Shown here: one piece after another, positions 17,704 through 26,037 of the stretch
Numbering within the stretch: position 1 is the stretch's first letter
Layout of the letters: each line of letters starts with the position of its first letter
Assembly: GCA_002839445.1 (NCBI GenBank)
Contig: PGYB01000013.1
Coordinates: forward strand, 1-64,000
Direction of reading: 5' to 3'
Origin: Candidatus Riflebacteria bacterium HGW-Riflebacteria-1
Lineage (GTDB): Bacteria > Muiribacteriota > Ozemobacteria > Ozemobacterales > Ozemobacteraceae
Length of the DNA stretch: 64,000 bases
Position numbers and translations under genes: made by a program
Notes under the pieces: generated by a model
Databases searched by the model: none
Seen by the model: only the letters and a program-made list of their open reading frames with translations
What the model was told of the DNA's origin: nothing

Positions 17704-18258
17704 ATGAACAGTTATTACAAAATTTTGGTGCTGGTATTCGTAGCAGTGCTGTTCTCAGCTCTACAGGCAGGTGCTCAGATGAACGATCTCGAAATAGTTC
17801 ATAGCGAAACAAAAGAAATTAAGGATAGTAACGGTACAATCAATGTGCGCATGGACTGGCTGAACCGGCCGGGTGAAATGGCCCTGACCGTTACTTACTA
17901 TGGCTACCTCACCCAGGAAGGCATGGTGAATTTCTATGTCAATGTTAACGGTGTACAGCGCGAATTCGTAACCTTTAAACAGGAAATGAAAAGCCGGGCG
18001 CAGCGCATACGTCTGCTGTCGTTTCACCCCACTGTAAAGCACAAAAAAGCGACTAAACTGGCTGAATTACCTTCAGACACGGTTGTTGATCACATGCTGT
18101 TTCGAAACGCGCCTTACTATCAGCAGTTTGGTAATTGCGATGTTGAGATAATATTTTTTGCAAACGGTCGCTGGCATGGCGACAGCAGCAAAGATAACGC
18201 CAATTTCCGCGTCAGTTTTGTGAGTCCGATCACCGACTTTCCAAAGAATCACTTTTGA
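17704..18258 (+). CDS. Secreted protein of unknown function under sigma-54 control
   Basis: The 184-residue product has a signal peptide (MNSYYKILVLVFVAVLFSALQAGAQ) and a mature part of about 160 residues dominated by predicted beta strands. There is no lipobox and no domain I recognise. The start at 17704 is chosen over an upstream TTG because GGAGG is nine bases before it and because the RpoN transcript start near 17678 coincides with that TTG. A single secreted protein under its own sigma-54 promoter suggests production tied to nitrogen, carbon, surface or envelope signals. It ends at a clear terminator, so it is monocistronic. Confidence 0.8.
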   Translation: MNSYYKILVLVFVAVLFSALQAGAQMNDLEIVHSETKEIKDSNGTINVRMDWLNRPGEMALTVTYYGYLTQEGMVNFYVNVNGVQREFVTFKQEMKSRAQRIRLLSFHPTVKHKKATKLAELPSDTVVDHMLFRNAPYYQQFGNCDVEIIFFANGRWHGDSSKDNANFRVSFVSPITDFPKNHF

Positions 18259-18299
18259 TCTGCTCCGGCAGATTTTGAATGCCCCGCAATGCACGTTTT

Positions 18300-18325
18300 A
18301 CCGGCCTTACGGCCGGTTCTTTGTT
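18300..18325 (+). terminator. Intrinsic terminator of the sigma-54 gene
   Basis: ACCGGCC (18300-18306), loop TTAC, GGCCGGT (18311-18317), then a T-rich TCTTTGTTT. A seven-base-pair GC stem with a U-rich tail. Confidence 0.75.
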
Positions 18326-18415
18326 TGCACATGTTTGTGTTTGTGTACAAATAATTAGGCAAAATTGTTCTTTCTGGCTATGATTAATTAGTGAATTTTT
18401 CAAGGAGGAATTATT

Positions 18416-18952
18416 ATGCTGAAAAAAGGAATTTTGCTGTCAGTAGTTCTGATGCTTCTTATCTGCTCATCGGCAGATGCCAGAAGGCGCAAAAACATAG
18501 TTGTACCCACCTGGTATGGCTACGGTGTTGTCAGTCCGTACATCACCGGTTACCAGCCTTATGCCTGGCCGGTGTACGGCTACCAGGGCATGCACCCGGC
18601 AAATCCGGTATCCACCACGCAATATGGCGGCGGCGTTCCCACCTGGAATGGATCTTACTGGTCTTATCAGTCAGGCAATCTGGCCGTGGTGGCTAATAAT
18701 CTCAATGTGAGGTCTAACCCCTGGGTATCCGGCAGAAAGAGCAGATCTAACGTCGTTGGTTCGCTCAATACCGGTGAACAGGTGTATGTCGTTTCAAAAC
18801 ATGGTAACTGGTATCTCGTTCAGTCAGCATATCTGCCACTGCGTTATGGCTACGTCTATGGCAGCTATCTGCGTTTCTACCAGAACGGCAACTGGCCGGC
18901 AAGCCACTATACAGCCTTTTATCCGGTGTCACTGGCCTCGACCAGGTGGTAA
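18416..18952 (+). CDS. Secreted SH3-domain protein
   Basis: The 178-residue product has a signal peptide (MLKKGILLSVVLMLLICSSADA), then a Tyr/Gly/Pro/Trp-rich segment (about 30-90), then an SH3b-type domain (about 90-165). That domain has the hallmark NLNVRSNPW...NVVGSLNTGEQVYVV...GNWYLV...GYVYGSYLR. Bacterial SH3b domains usually bind cell-wall peptides or act as modules in envelope proteins. A strong ribosome site AAGGAGGAA precedes the ATG. It stands alone, convergent with the HEAT-repeat gene. Confidence 0.85.
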   Translation: MLKKGILLSVVLMLLICSSADARRRKNIVVPTWYGYGVVSPYITGYQPYAWPVYGYQGMHPANPVSTTQYGGGVPTWNGSYWSYQSGNLAVVANNLNVRSNPWVSGRKSRSNVVGSLNTGEQVYVVSKHGNWYLVQSAYLPLRYGYVYGSYLRFYQNGNWPASHYTAFYPVSLASTRW

Positions 18953-18955
18953 AAG

Positions 18956-18970
18956 CCGCTCTTTGAGCGG
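18956..18970 (-). terminator. Short terminator overlapping the HEAT-gene stop
   Basis: CCGCTC-TTT-GAGCGG. Read on the minus strand, the hairpin is followed by CTTTT. It lies just after the minus-strand stop at 18971 and could serve that gene; the plus strand lacks a T-run. Confidence 0.5.
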
Positions 18971-21148
18971 TTACTCGCCGAAAAGCCTGGTCAGAACAAA
19001 CATGGCCATGCCAGCACCCCAGACAACAGCGACGAGCACCCAGATCACAATTGTGAACTTGGCGCGCTTTGCTTTGGGGTCGGCACTGCTTGAAGTCAGT
19101 ATTTCCTGAATGCTGACTTCACCCTGGTTGTCGCCAGAAATCGGGTTGAAATCAATCGAACTTTTCAGCTCGTTTTTGCCTGGCTGCTCTTTGCGTGCTG
19201 CTTTAAGTTCTTTTTGTTCGATCGCGTAAGCTGCTTCGGCTTCCTTGATCAGCTCTTCCTTGGGCGATATGTGGTTGAGGGCTATAGTCAGAGTTTCGGC
19301 AAGTTTTTCGACCACGTTCTTGTGGTCCATTATCAGGGATGAGCGGCAACCCTGCGCGATCGAATATACAGTATTGAGCAGTTCACGGTCAGGATTGGCC
19401 GAAAGCACCAGGCCGATCTTTTCGATCATTTCAACAGAAGTTTCCCTCGTCAGTGAGTCGATCAAAGGTTGTCTGACAATGTTAAAGTCAACCAGCATCG
19501 ACATTGACACGCCAAGCAGACGCTGCTTAACGGCTGATGAAGCCAGCAGGCCGCTAAGCAGTCCTCTTATGCGGTCACGGTCTATGCCGACAAATACCCG
19601 CGTTGCAGTCATGCGGACTTTGCCGTTTTTTTCCTGCATGAATTGAGGCAGATACAGACACAGATATTCGGAGTCAAGCGTGCTTAGTGCTTTTATGCAT
19701 GCGCAGACGATATCGGGGTTGTCACTTTTGATAAACGCCTTGATCTTGCCGGCATCGTCATATGTGCCAAATTTGCCGAACAATGTGATCAGCGAAGCGA
19801 GTTCACGGCCCTGAGCATTACTTAACAGATTGTTCAGTTTAGGCCGGTTTTGTTTGAAAAAATTAGCGTTGGCACGGGCCAGTAATTGAACTTTGTCCTG
19901 TTCCGACAGGTTGTCGTAGTTATCAAAATCGACTTCCGGCGTTTTCGGAGAACCGCCGGGCGCGCGCTGTATTGAGAGAGCAGCAACTTTTGCCGGAGCA
20001 GGCGCAGCAGCCTCTTCTTTTTCGCCTGCTGGCGCTGGCGATGCTGGCAACGCTGACACCGGCAGCGAATCCTGCTTTGCGGTCGGCTTTTCTACTTCCT
20101 CTGGCTCCAGTTCCGGCAGAATAGCTTCTTCTGCCTCTTCGTTGCTGACTTTGCAGGTTACCTTGAGCAGTCTGAGTTCTTCCTGCTTGATGCGTTCCTT
20201 GAGTTCGTTAAGGTAGTCCTGCACCGAAATCGCAATCTGACCGGTGTCGGCCAGAGCTCTGACCACGCCGAGAATGATACCTTTGACCAGGCTCTGGTGC
20301 TGCCCTGACAACGAGCGGTTGACCCAGAAAATTCTGAACGGCAGATCGGGGTTGGCGTTGTTTTTGAAAATCTGGGTGATGCGCATCAGAATCGAGGGGC
20401 TGGTTGTCTGCGTGAGCAGTCTGATCAGGTAGGGTTCTACTTCAAGATAGGGGAAATAGGCGGCATGATGCAGCGCGAGAATTACTTCCTGCTCGTTTTG
20501 CGAATATAGCAGTTTTAGCAGGTGTTTAAGGGCTTCACCGCGGTTCCAGCGGTAGAAAGCCTGTATCGCCTGCGCTTTAACCTCATTTTGTGGCGAATCA
20601 AGCAGCGGAATTATTATTCCCTGCAAGTTGCCGGGATCGAGCTTCTCAAGTGCAGTCAATGCTGCGGTAATAACGTTGGCGTCCTGGTGGCGGGTGAGGT
20701 CCTGCAAGGCCTGCGAATCGCTTACGTTGCCATGTGTTTTAAAAAAGTTGCAGAAACTGACGAGAATTGGTGGCGGAAAGTCCTGCCATTTGGCGTTTCT
20801 AAAGTAATCTGCGGCGAGAAAGGCTTCGGCGGCATCTACGGTAGCGATGCCGAGAGCGAGATCATCGAGTCGCTGATGGTCTTCGAGCAGCTTTTCGAGG
20901 CCTTCGAGCGAAACCTTGAACTGGGCTTTTTTTAGTTTAAAAGCCGCCAGGCGCAGCGATTTTTTGATCTGAAAGGACAGCACCGGATTTTTAACACTGC
21001 CGAGAGCTTCTTTGAGCATTTCAGCTTCAGCGCGTGTTGGCTCACGCTGGTCGATTTCTTCGAGACAGGTAAGGGTAAGTGTGCCGTTTTCGCCGATCAG
21101 AGCTGACAACAGCTCCTGCGCGCCCAACTGTGAATTAGATATCGCCAC
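18971..21148 (-). CDS. HEAT-repeat protein with C-terminal membrane anchor
   Basis: This 725-residue alpha-solenoid protein has HEAT-like helical repeats at about 30-335 (for example DANVITAALTALEKL, EVKAQAIQAFYRW) and again at about 415-610 (NPDIVCACIKALSTL, GKVRMTATRVFVGI). They are separated by a Pro/Ala/Glu-rich linker (about 345-410). The C-terminus is a single membrane segment (about 700-720, FTIVIWVLVAVVWGAGMAM) with a very short tail, so the protein is tail-anchored and faces the cytoplasm. The GTG start has AGAGG about nine bases upstream. The likely role is a protein-binding scaffold; no enzymatic motif is visible. Confidence 0.85.
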   Translation of the reverse strand: MAISNSQLGAQELLSALIGENGTLTLTCLEEIDQREPTRAEAEMLKEALGSVKNPVLSFQIKKSLRLAAFKLKKAQFKVSLEGLEKLLEDHQRLDDLALGIATVDAAEAFLAADYFRNAKWQDFPPPILVSFCNFFKTHGNVSDSQALQDLTRHQDANVITAALTALEKLDPGNLQGIIIPLLDSPQNEVKAQAIQAFYRWNRGEALKHLLKLLYSQNEQEVILALHHAAYFPYLEVEPYLIRLLTQTTSPSILMRITQIFKNNANPDLPFRIFWVNRSLSGQHQSLVKGIILGVVRALADTGQIAISVQDYLNELKERIKQEELRLLKVTCKVSNEEAEEAILPELEPEEVEKPTAKQDSLPVSALPASPAPAGEKEEAAAPAPAKVAALSIQRAPGGSPKTPEVDFDNYDNLSEQDKVQLLARANANFFKQNRPKLNNLLSNAQGRELASLITLFGKFGTYDDAGKIKAFIKSDNPDIVCACIKALSTLDSEYLCLYLPQFMQEKNGKVRMTATRVFVGIDRDRIRGLLSGLLASSAVKQRLLGVSMSMLVDFNIVRQPLIDSLTRETSVEMIEKIGLVLSANPDRELLNTVYSIAQGCRSSLIMDHKNVVEKLAETLTIALNHISPKEELIKEAEAAYAIEQKELKAARKEQPGKNELKSSIDFNPISGDNQGEVSIQEILTSSSADPKAKRAKFTIVIWVLVAVVWGAGMAMFVLTRLFGE

Positions 21149-21244
21149 TCGTTAAACCTCTTCCGGTAAGTTTCTTCTTTAAATCTACAGCTTATTTTTT
21201 CAATTATATCAATTATTGTTTGTTTGTATAATTTTTTCATTATT

Positions 21245-21322
21245 CTGGATCCTGCGACTTCGCGCATGACGTACATAGTTTTGTCATTCTGCGCGAGCCG
21301 TCAGGCGAAGTCGCAGAATCCA
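21245..21322. repeat. Inverted repeat, copy of a dispersed element
   Basis: GGATCCTGCGACTTCGC (21247-21263) pairs with GCGAAGTCGCAGAATCC (21305-21321) with one mismatch. The inner GCATGAC/GTCAT also pairs. A related 15-nt core in opposite orientation occurs at about 24374-24388. It lies in the 297-nt gap upstream of the HEAT gene (between divergent-tail neighbours). This is a REP-like dispersed element with no coding capacity. Confidence 0.6.
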
Positions 21323-21445
21323 TTCCGCTCGTACCCACAGTGAGTTAGTAATACAAAGAAGAGTCACAGATGTCGCAGATTTTTTCAGCAGGCTTGGCAG
21401 GCCGGAAAATGGATGCGTGACCAGAAATCTGAACCAATTGCACGC

Positions 21446-22354
21446 TTAGAATCCCACGCTGCCGCCAAAAACCAGAACGGGTTCGTCTTCGGTCAGATTG
21501 AGGCCCATTATTTCAAGCTGAAACGCATCGCTGCCGAAACGCATGCCGGCATGTAGACGATAGCGCACTGATTCTTCTTTAAAAATGTCGCGGTAGTTGC
21601 CGAATCGACACTCGCCAAAGAATGAGGCGTATTCGCCAAATTGATAGTCAAGGCCAAGTGCGCCAATAAAGATGTCTTTGCGATTGAGCTTGCGAGTGAT
21701 GCCGTTGCCAAAGTCTATTTTTTGTTTTTTGGTAAACGCTGAAGTCAGGTTCATGTAACCGGTAAACTTGTCAGCGATCTTTTCAGAGACGGTCATGTAG
21801 ACGTTGCGCAGATTCTCGATCTGCTCGATGTCTGCAAGGTTGAGCTCTTCTGCGCTCATCGGCGTAAAATTAAAGCCCATGCACATCTGCTTGTCTTCAA
21901 ACGGCACTGAATACTTCATGCCGAAGCTGTAATGGTCTTTCGAAAAATTGAGTCCGTTTGTCTCCGGGTTGGAGGTGCGGTCGTAGCTGAGATGTCCGGC
22001 CGACAGCTCAAGATGCTGATTGACTTTTCCCCTGATTCCGATGAATTTCTCATCTTTTTCGAGATCGATATTCTGACCGGCTGCAAATATGCTGCTCTCC
22101 GAGTTGTTGCTTTTATAAGAGACATGCACGCCCTGCTCGGCGTAGTCAGGGGTCGGAATCGACACCAGCCCCGAAGTCCCCGACATCGTCGTTCCCAGCA
22201 TACCAGTCATTTCTATCGCCGGCACTGCTTCTTCAATCGCATCGCTGCTGCGCCTGACTTCCGGCACCGCCTCCAGCACCTGGGAATGCGCAATCGTTGG
22301 TGGTAGCCATAACAGGGCAAGTAGTATGGCAATGTTGGTGATTTTGCTTTTCAT
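21446..22354 (-). CDS. Outer-membrane beta-barrel-like protein
   Basis: The 302-residue product (start at 22354) begins with a signal peptide (MKSKITNIAILLALLWLPPTIAHSQ). The mature protein has alternating polar/hydrophobic strands with many aromatic girdles (GVHVSYKSNN, YSFGMKYSVPF, MCMGFNFTP) and ends in Phe (GGSVGF), as expected of an outer-membrane beta-barrel. The phrase GTSGLVSIPTPDYAEQG resembles the start of YjbH-like barrels. This start is chosen because GGGA lies seven bases upstream, just after the stop of the preceding lipoprotein gene. The pair is co-transcribed. Confidence 0.7.
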   Translation of the reverse strand: MKSKITNIAILLALLWLPPTIAHSQVLEAVPEVRRSSDAIEEAVPAIEMTGMLGTTMSGTSGLVSIPTPDYAEQGVHVSYKSNNSESSIFAAGQNIDLEKDEKFIGIRGKVNQHLELSAGHLSYDRTSNPETNGLNFSKDHYSFGMKYSVPFEDKQMCMGFNFTPMSAEELNLADIEQIENLRNVYMTVSEKIADKFTGYMNLTSAFTKKQKIDFGNGITRKLNRKDIFIGALGLDYQFGEYASFFGECRFGNYRDIFKEESVRYRLHAGMRFGSDAFQLEIMGLNLTEDEPVLVFGGSVGF

Positions 22355-22364
22355 GTTCATTCCC

Positions 22365-24119
22365 TTACTTGTATTCCTGTTCGTAGTTGGTCCAATAGGT
22401 TGTCTTACCAGCATCAACTTGCAAGCCTCTAATCTCTGTTTTGAAGGTCGCTACTTTGTTAGGCACTTCCCACGAAAAGTAGCCTCCTCTATACTCGCCT
22501 ATGCTAATAGGCTTGGTAAGATCGGTTGTGATGTATACCAGATAATGACCGGGTGCGAGATGAGTGAGTTTGAATGAGCCCTTGAGATCTGGGATACCAT
22601 CTATGCCTGTGTTTGAAGTTCGCGAAGTGAGCAGCACGTCGTCTGACCACTGCCAGTCAGTTTCGGTAACCTGCACAGTACTTGAACCAACTACTCTCCA
22701 GGCTGTTTTGGTTACTAATCCCCACTTATAGGCCCTCACAACGAGATCAGATATTCCGGCGCCGGTAATCTCATCTACATAGCGCCCGGCAATTGAGCCG
22801 TAGCCGGTTTTCATATTATGAACAAGCGGATATGACATTGTCGCTGGGATGGTTTTTGCGGTGCCATCAACATTTTGAACAAGTTGAAACGAGGCATCCA
22901 TAGATTCATAGCCAAATTTAGAAATTTCAATTTTATAGGTACCAGGAAGCAGATCAGAGAAGGTGTATTTGCCGTTTTTATCGGTCAGTGAGTTACTGCC
23001 ATTACCGATTTTAACTGCAACATACTCAAGTGGGCCACCGGTGAACGCGTCAAAGATTTTACCTGAGACCTCGTGAGTTTTTATCTTATCATCTCTGATA
23101 ACGAGTATTTCACTTACCGCTGGGGAAGTGCTCCCATTTTCCATTACTCTTACTGGAAAAGCCTCTGACATGTTGGTTGCTGATCCGGAGTTGGCTTTCA
23201 GAAAATACATTCGAGCTTCTTTCAGGCCTTGAAAGAAAAATTTACCTTCGCCTGTTGTATAGGTAGGAGCGTAGGAGGACTTTGTGAGAGCCTGGTCGTC
23301 ATAGATTTCGACTTTGAGACTGGCAATTGGTTGCTTATCCTGGCTTCTGACATAGCCTGTGATAGAAAAGTTTTCAATTGGCTTTGCTGTTAATGAAATA
23401 ATTGTATAGCGTGGCGAGACTACTCCATCATCACGAATGGTAACAGGTTGTTGACTCTCTTCATAGTTTGAAGCCTTGCCGGCTCTGATAATGAAAGTTC
23501 CGGTGCCGAGATTGGAAAAAGAAAACTGGCCAAGTGATCCGGTTAAGGCAGTCGAAATAAGAGTTCCATTAGATTCAAGCTCAATATTTATATTTGCCAG
23601 CTTTGTGCCGGTTCCAGCCATCATGACTTCACCCTCAATTTTAGCCTGAACTTTTATCTGTCCTGGGTTAAGAGCTGCCATCTTGACTTCGGGGTTGGCT
23701 GGTGCTGTGGTACCGTTATCGAGCACACGAAGAATGTAGGTTGCTGAAGCGTAAGTGTTGTCTGGCGAGAAAAAAGTCAGGTCAAACAGTCCTGATGGCA
23801 CTTTTGCAAAGTAGAACTGGCCGTCAGAAGTAGTTTTGGTTGTCGCTGCCAGCTGACTTTCGTAATACAGGTTAACAGCTATGTTTGCCAGCTTTTCGCC
23901 GGTGTTCTGTGATACCACAGTGCCAACAATATTGTGCTTGGCAACGTCGTCGCCAAGGGTCGTCAGATCGACAGTCGCCTGGTTGACGTCAAGGCCAGTG
24001 AACAGTGCGGAGACGGGGGATTTGTTGGTTCCTTCCTGGCAGCCTGATACGAACAGACCGATTACAAGCAGCTTGATGACAAAAAGTAGAACCAGATTGC
24101 GTTTTCCGATAAGAGGCAT
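22365..24119 (-). CDS. Lipoprotein with carboxypeptidase-regulatory-like repeats
   Basis: The 584-residue product has a lipoprotein signal ending GLFVSGC (Cys27). The mature part is a string of about five beta-sandwich repeats of the carboxypeptidase regulatory-like (transthyretin-fold) type. They start near 62, 157, 250, 348 and 440, each with the pattern V-x-G-x-V, then G-x-F-x-F-x-x-L-x-x-G-x-Y (for example TSDGQFYFAKVPSGLFDL, DKNGKYTFSDLLPGTYKI). Such repeats occur in surface adhesins and polysaccharide-associated proteins. GGGGA precedes the ATG. The gene lies directly upstream of the beta-barrel gene, suggesting a two-component outer-membrane assembly, which is inference. Confidence 0.82.
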   Translation of the reverse strand: MPLIGKRNLVLLFVIKLLVIGLFVSGCQEGTNKSPVSALFTGLDVNQATVDLTTLGDDVAKHNIVGTVVSQNTGEKLANIAVNLYYESQLAATTKTTSDGQFYFAKVPSGLFDLTFFSPDNTYASATYILRVLDNGTTAPANPEVKMAALNPGQIKVQAKIEGEVMMAGTGTKLANINIELESNGTLISTALTGSLGQFSFSNLGTGTFIIRAGKASNYEESQQPVTIRDDGVVSPRYTIISLTAKPIENFSITGYVRSQDKQPIASLKVEIYDDQALTKSSYAPTYTTGEGKFFFQGLKEARMYFLKANSGSATNMSEAFPVRVMENGSTSPAVSEILVIRDDKIKTHEVSGKIFDAFTGGPLEYVAVKIGNGSNSLTDKNGKYTFSDLLPGTYKIEISKFGYESMDASFQLVQNVDGTAKTIPATMSYPLVHNMKTGYGSIAGRYVDEITGAGISDLVVRAYKWGLVTKTAWRVVGSSTVQVTETDWQWSDDVLLTSRTSNTGIDGIPDLKGSFKLTHLAPGHYLVYITTDLTKPISIGEYRGGYFSWEVPNKVATFKTEIRGLQVDAGKTTYWTNYEQEYK

Positions 24120-24269
24120 AGTTCATCCCCCGAAAGTAAAATATTTGTGAATAGTATCGGCACTCTCGGGAGAAAAACTTAGTATAGTTAAAACCGGTGC
24201 AGAGAAAAGAGATCCGCAGATTACATCGATGACGCGGATTTTTTAAAGACCTGTTACGCAGTTCTTACT

Positions 24270-24298
24270 GTAGGGGGGCAAAATGTTGAACCCCTACG
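24270..24298. repeat. Imperfect palindrome, second copy of a 30-bp element
   Basis: The right arm TGTTGAACCCCTACG is identical to that of the perfect palindrome at 60993-61022. The left arm has changes (GTAGGGGGGCAAAA). Two copies 37 kb apart in intergenic DNA indicate a dispersed palindromic repeat family. Confidence 0.6.
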
Positions 24299-24430
24299 CT
24301 TCGCTTTAAACAGAATGACCGAAAATTGTGTAACTACGTTGGAGTTTCGGCGCGACACACCGCCCTGCGCTTAGTCGCAGGATCCAGGTTTTGATTCTCA
24401 TTGGGAATTGCTGCAGATTAACGCTGATGA

Positions 24431-24466
24431 TTGACAAAAGATCGTATTTGGATATACAATGTATAT
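24431..24466 (+). promoter_or_regulatory. mazEF promoter with overlapping operator
   Basis: TTGACA (24431-24436) and TATACA (24453-24458) are separated by 16 nt. The palindrome ATATACA-A-TGTATAT (24452-24466) covers the -10 box. A dyad at this position is what autorepression by a MazE-type antitoxin would need. GGAGGAAG precedes the mazE ATG. Confidence 0.72.
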
Positions 24467-24489
24467 TATAGATAACGGAGGAAGAAATT

Positions 24490-24741
24490 ATGCCGCCTAC
24501 TTTACAGCTTCAAATCGGGAAATGGGGAAATTCCTTAGGAATCAGGCTTCCCAAGAGTATTCTAGAGATTTTTCATCTTAGTGAAAAAGATAAAATAAAG
24601 TGTTCAATTGAGGATGGAAAGCTGGTTCTCGAACCGGTAGTCCCAACAAAAAAATACGCATTAGAAGACTTGCTGGCTCAAGTGAAAGAGCCTGGCGAGG
24701 AAGTATCTTGGGGAAAAACTGAAGGAGAAGAGGTTTGGTAG
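24490..24741 (+). CDS. mazE: MazE-family antitoxin
   Basis: The 83-residue product has an N-terminal AbrB/MazE swapped-hairpin DNA-binding domain (LQIGKWGNSLGIRLPKSILE) and an acidic C-terminal tail (about 55-83) of the kind that wraps the toxin. MazE neutralises MazF and represses its own promoter as a complex. Length is typical. It overlaps mazF by seven bases and sits behind a palindromic operator. Confidence 0.93.
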   Translation: MPPTLQLQIGKWGNSLGIRLPKSILEIFHLSEKDKIKCSIEDGKLVLEPVVPTKKYALEDLLAQVKEPGEEVSWGKTEGEEVW

Positions 24742-25073
24742 CATACATTCCCAAACGCGGTGATTTTATTCGCCTCAGCTTTGATCCGCAGGCCGGGCAC
24801 GAGCAGATGGGAAATCGCCCGGCTCTGGTAATAAGCCAAACTTCGTTCAATCAGAAAATGGGCTTTGTCTTTGTCTGTCCGGTTACTAACACAAAGCGGG
24901 AAAACCCATTTTATGTTCCTGTAACTGGCGATAAAAATGTTACCGGAGTAATAATGGCAGATCAATTGCGTTCGCTTGATTTCCGAGCCCGCAATGCTGT
25001 CTTCATTAGTAAATGCTCAAATGAGCTGTTTCTTGAAGTGCTGGCCAGAATTGAGCCAATCATCGCCCTTTAA
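24735..25073 (+). CDS. mazF: MazF-family mRNA interferase toxin
   Basis: This 112-residue toxin of the MazF/PemK family has the core features of ChpA-type MazF: RGDFIRLSFDPQAGHEQ (about 8-24), GNRPALVIS (about 26-34), a central VCPVTNTKRENPF, and ADQLRSLDFRAR (about 75-86). The conserved Arg (in GNRPALV) and Thr (in PVTNT) positions of the active site are present, so it is probably active. The start is TTG at 24735, within the mazE end, with GGAG about eight bases upstream. The function is growth arrest by site-specific RNA cleavage when antitoxin is lost. Confidence 0.93.
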   Translation: MVAYIPKRGDFIRLSFDPQAGHEQMGNRPALVISQTSFNQKMGFVFVCPVTNTKRENPFYVPVTGDKNVTGVIMADQLRSLDFRARNAVFISKCSNELFLEVLARIEPIIAL

Positions 25074-25085
25074 TTGCGGTTGACG

Positions 25086-25742
25086 CTACTCTTTTTTCGG
25101 GCGGAAATCTTTGAGCGCGGTATTGAGAGATTCGCTGACCTTGCGCATGCGCTTGATGCCTTCGATCCGCTCTTTATTGGTCTGCAGGCCGAGCTTTTTC
25201 ATGAACTCGTCGGCCATGGGATTCTCTTTGGGTGGCTCTTTCTGTATCGCCAGTTCTGAAACCCAGCCTTCGAACGGAAGGCCGCTGCTGCTGGTCGCAA
25301 CAATTTTTATCCAGTTGACGCCCTCTACCACGGCATGCCCATCAACCTGAGCCAGTGAGATGGACTGTTTGGGTCTACTCGTTGCGGCGTCTTGCTGGGT
25401 AAGCTCTTTTACTTTGGCGGGAATCTTCTCGACAATAAGATCCTGATTCGCGTAGACGAGATAGCCAACAGCTACAAACATAATCAATGGCAATATCGGT
25501 GACCCGGACTTTTGTCTTATTCTATCGGTTTGTGGTTCTTCGTAATAAACCGGCTCAGTCTGGGCAGTTGCTTGAGCGGGTTGCAGGTTGTGAATTCTGA
25601 CTTGGACATTCGAGGCGGCGCCGACTTCTTTGACGGGAACCCCGCCGTCAGCTTCTTTCGGCGGTATCAGCATTTTGAGCAGAAAAACTGCGGCCACGAA
25701 TAAAACAACTATGATAACGGCGGGCAAAATGAGGTGACTCAT
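25086..25742 (-). CDS. Membrane protein with two helices and SH3-like segment
   Basis: The 218-residue product has an N-terminal membrane segment (about 4-24, LILPAVIIVVLFVAAVFLL), a polar linker, a second membrane segment (about 83-99, PILPLIMFVAVGYLVYA), then a region around 130-165 (VVEGVNWIKIVATSSSGLPFEGWVSE) resembling an SH3b domain. The C-terminus is Lys-rich and helical. I recognise no family. It is transcribed away from the HU gene, with a 295-nt shared upstream region. It could be an envelope sensor or anchor, but there is no direct evidence. Confidence 0.7.
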   Translation of the reverse strand: MSHLILPAVIIVVLFVAAVFLLKMLIPPKEADGGVPVKEVGAASNVQVRIHNLQPAQATAQTEPVYYEEPQTDRIRQKSGSPILPLIMFVAVGYLVYANQDLIVEKIPAKVKELTQQDAATSRPKQSISLAQVDGHAVVEGVNWIKIVATSSSGLPFEGWVSELAIQKEPPKENPMADEFMKKLGLQTNKERIEGIKRMRKVSESLNTALKDFRPKKE

Positions 25743-25969
25743 AAAAACCTCTCAAATCTGTCTAGTATATTTTTACAACTTAAAAAAAATACTACAACAT
25801 TGCTTTTGTAAAATCAAATATCTGTTCTATTTGACCGGCTGCAGGTTTGCCTCTGTATAGCTGTATTCTATGGGGGGAAAGGACGCTTGTGAATAGAGGG
25901 TACACCTTAGGCGCAAGAAAAAATCCTTTGTTAAAGGCAGTAACAAGATAAAAAAAAATAAAAAGGGTA

Positions 25970-25999
25970 TTGACAATAGTTTGCAGACGTCATTATAAT
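25970..25999 (+). promoter_or_regulatory. Strong sigma-70 promoter of the HU gene
   Basis: Consensus TTGACA (25970-25975), an 18-nt spacer and consensus TATAAT (25994-25999), preceded by an A-rich tract (about 25948-25966) that could act as an UP element. This is expected for an abundant nucleoid protein. Confidence 0.85.
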
Positions 26000-26037
26000 C
26001 AGCCTATCAAATTTCCAATCATGAAGGAGTGCTCCAG

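Larger units (their letters stand above)
24120..24489. other. 370-nt intergenic region with repeats and the mazEF promoter
   Basis: The region contains a hairpin with T-run at 24212-24244 (ATCCGC/GCGGAT), a degraded copy of the palindrome found intact at 60993-61022 (24270-24298), an opposite-orientation copy of the 21245 element core (about 24374-24388), and the mazEF promoter/operator (24431-24466). No reading frame in it looks coding. It appears to be a collection site for dispersed repeats. Confidence 0.6.
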
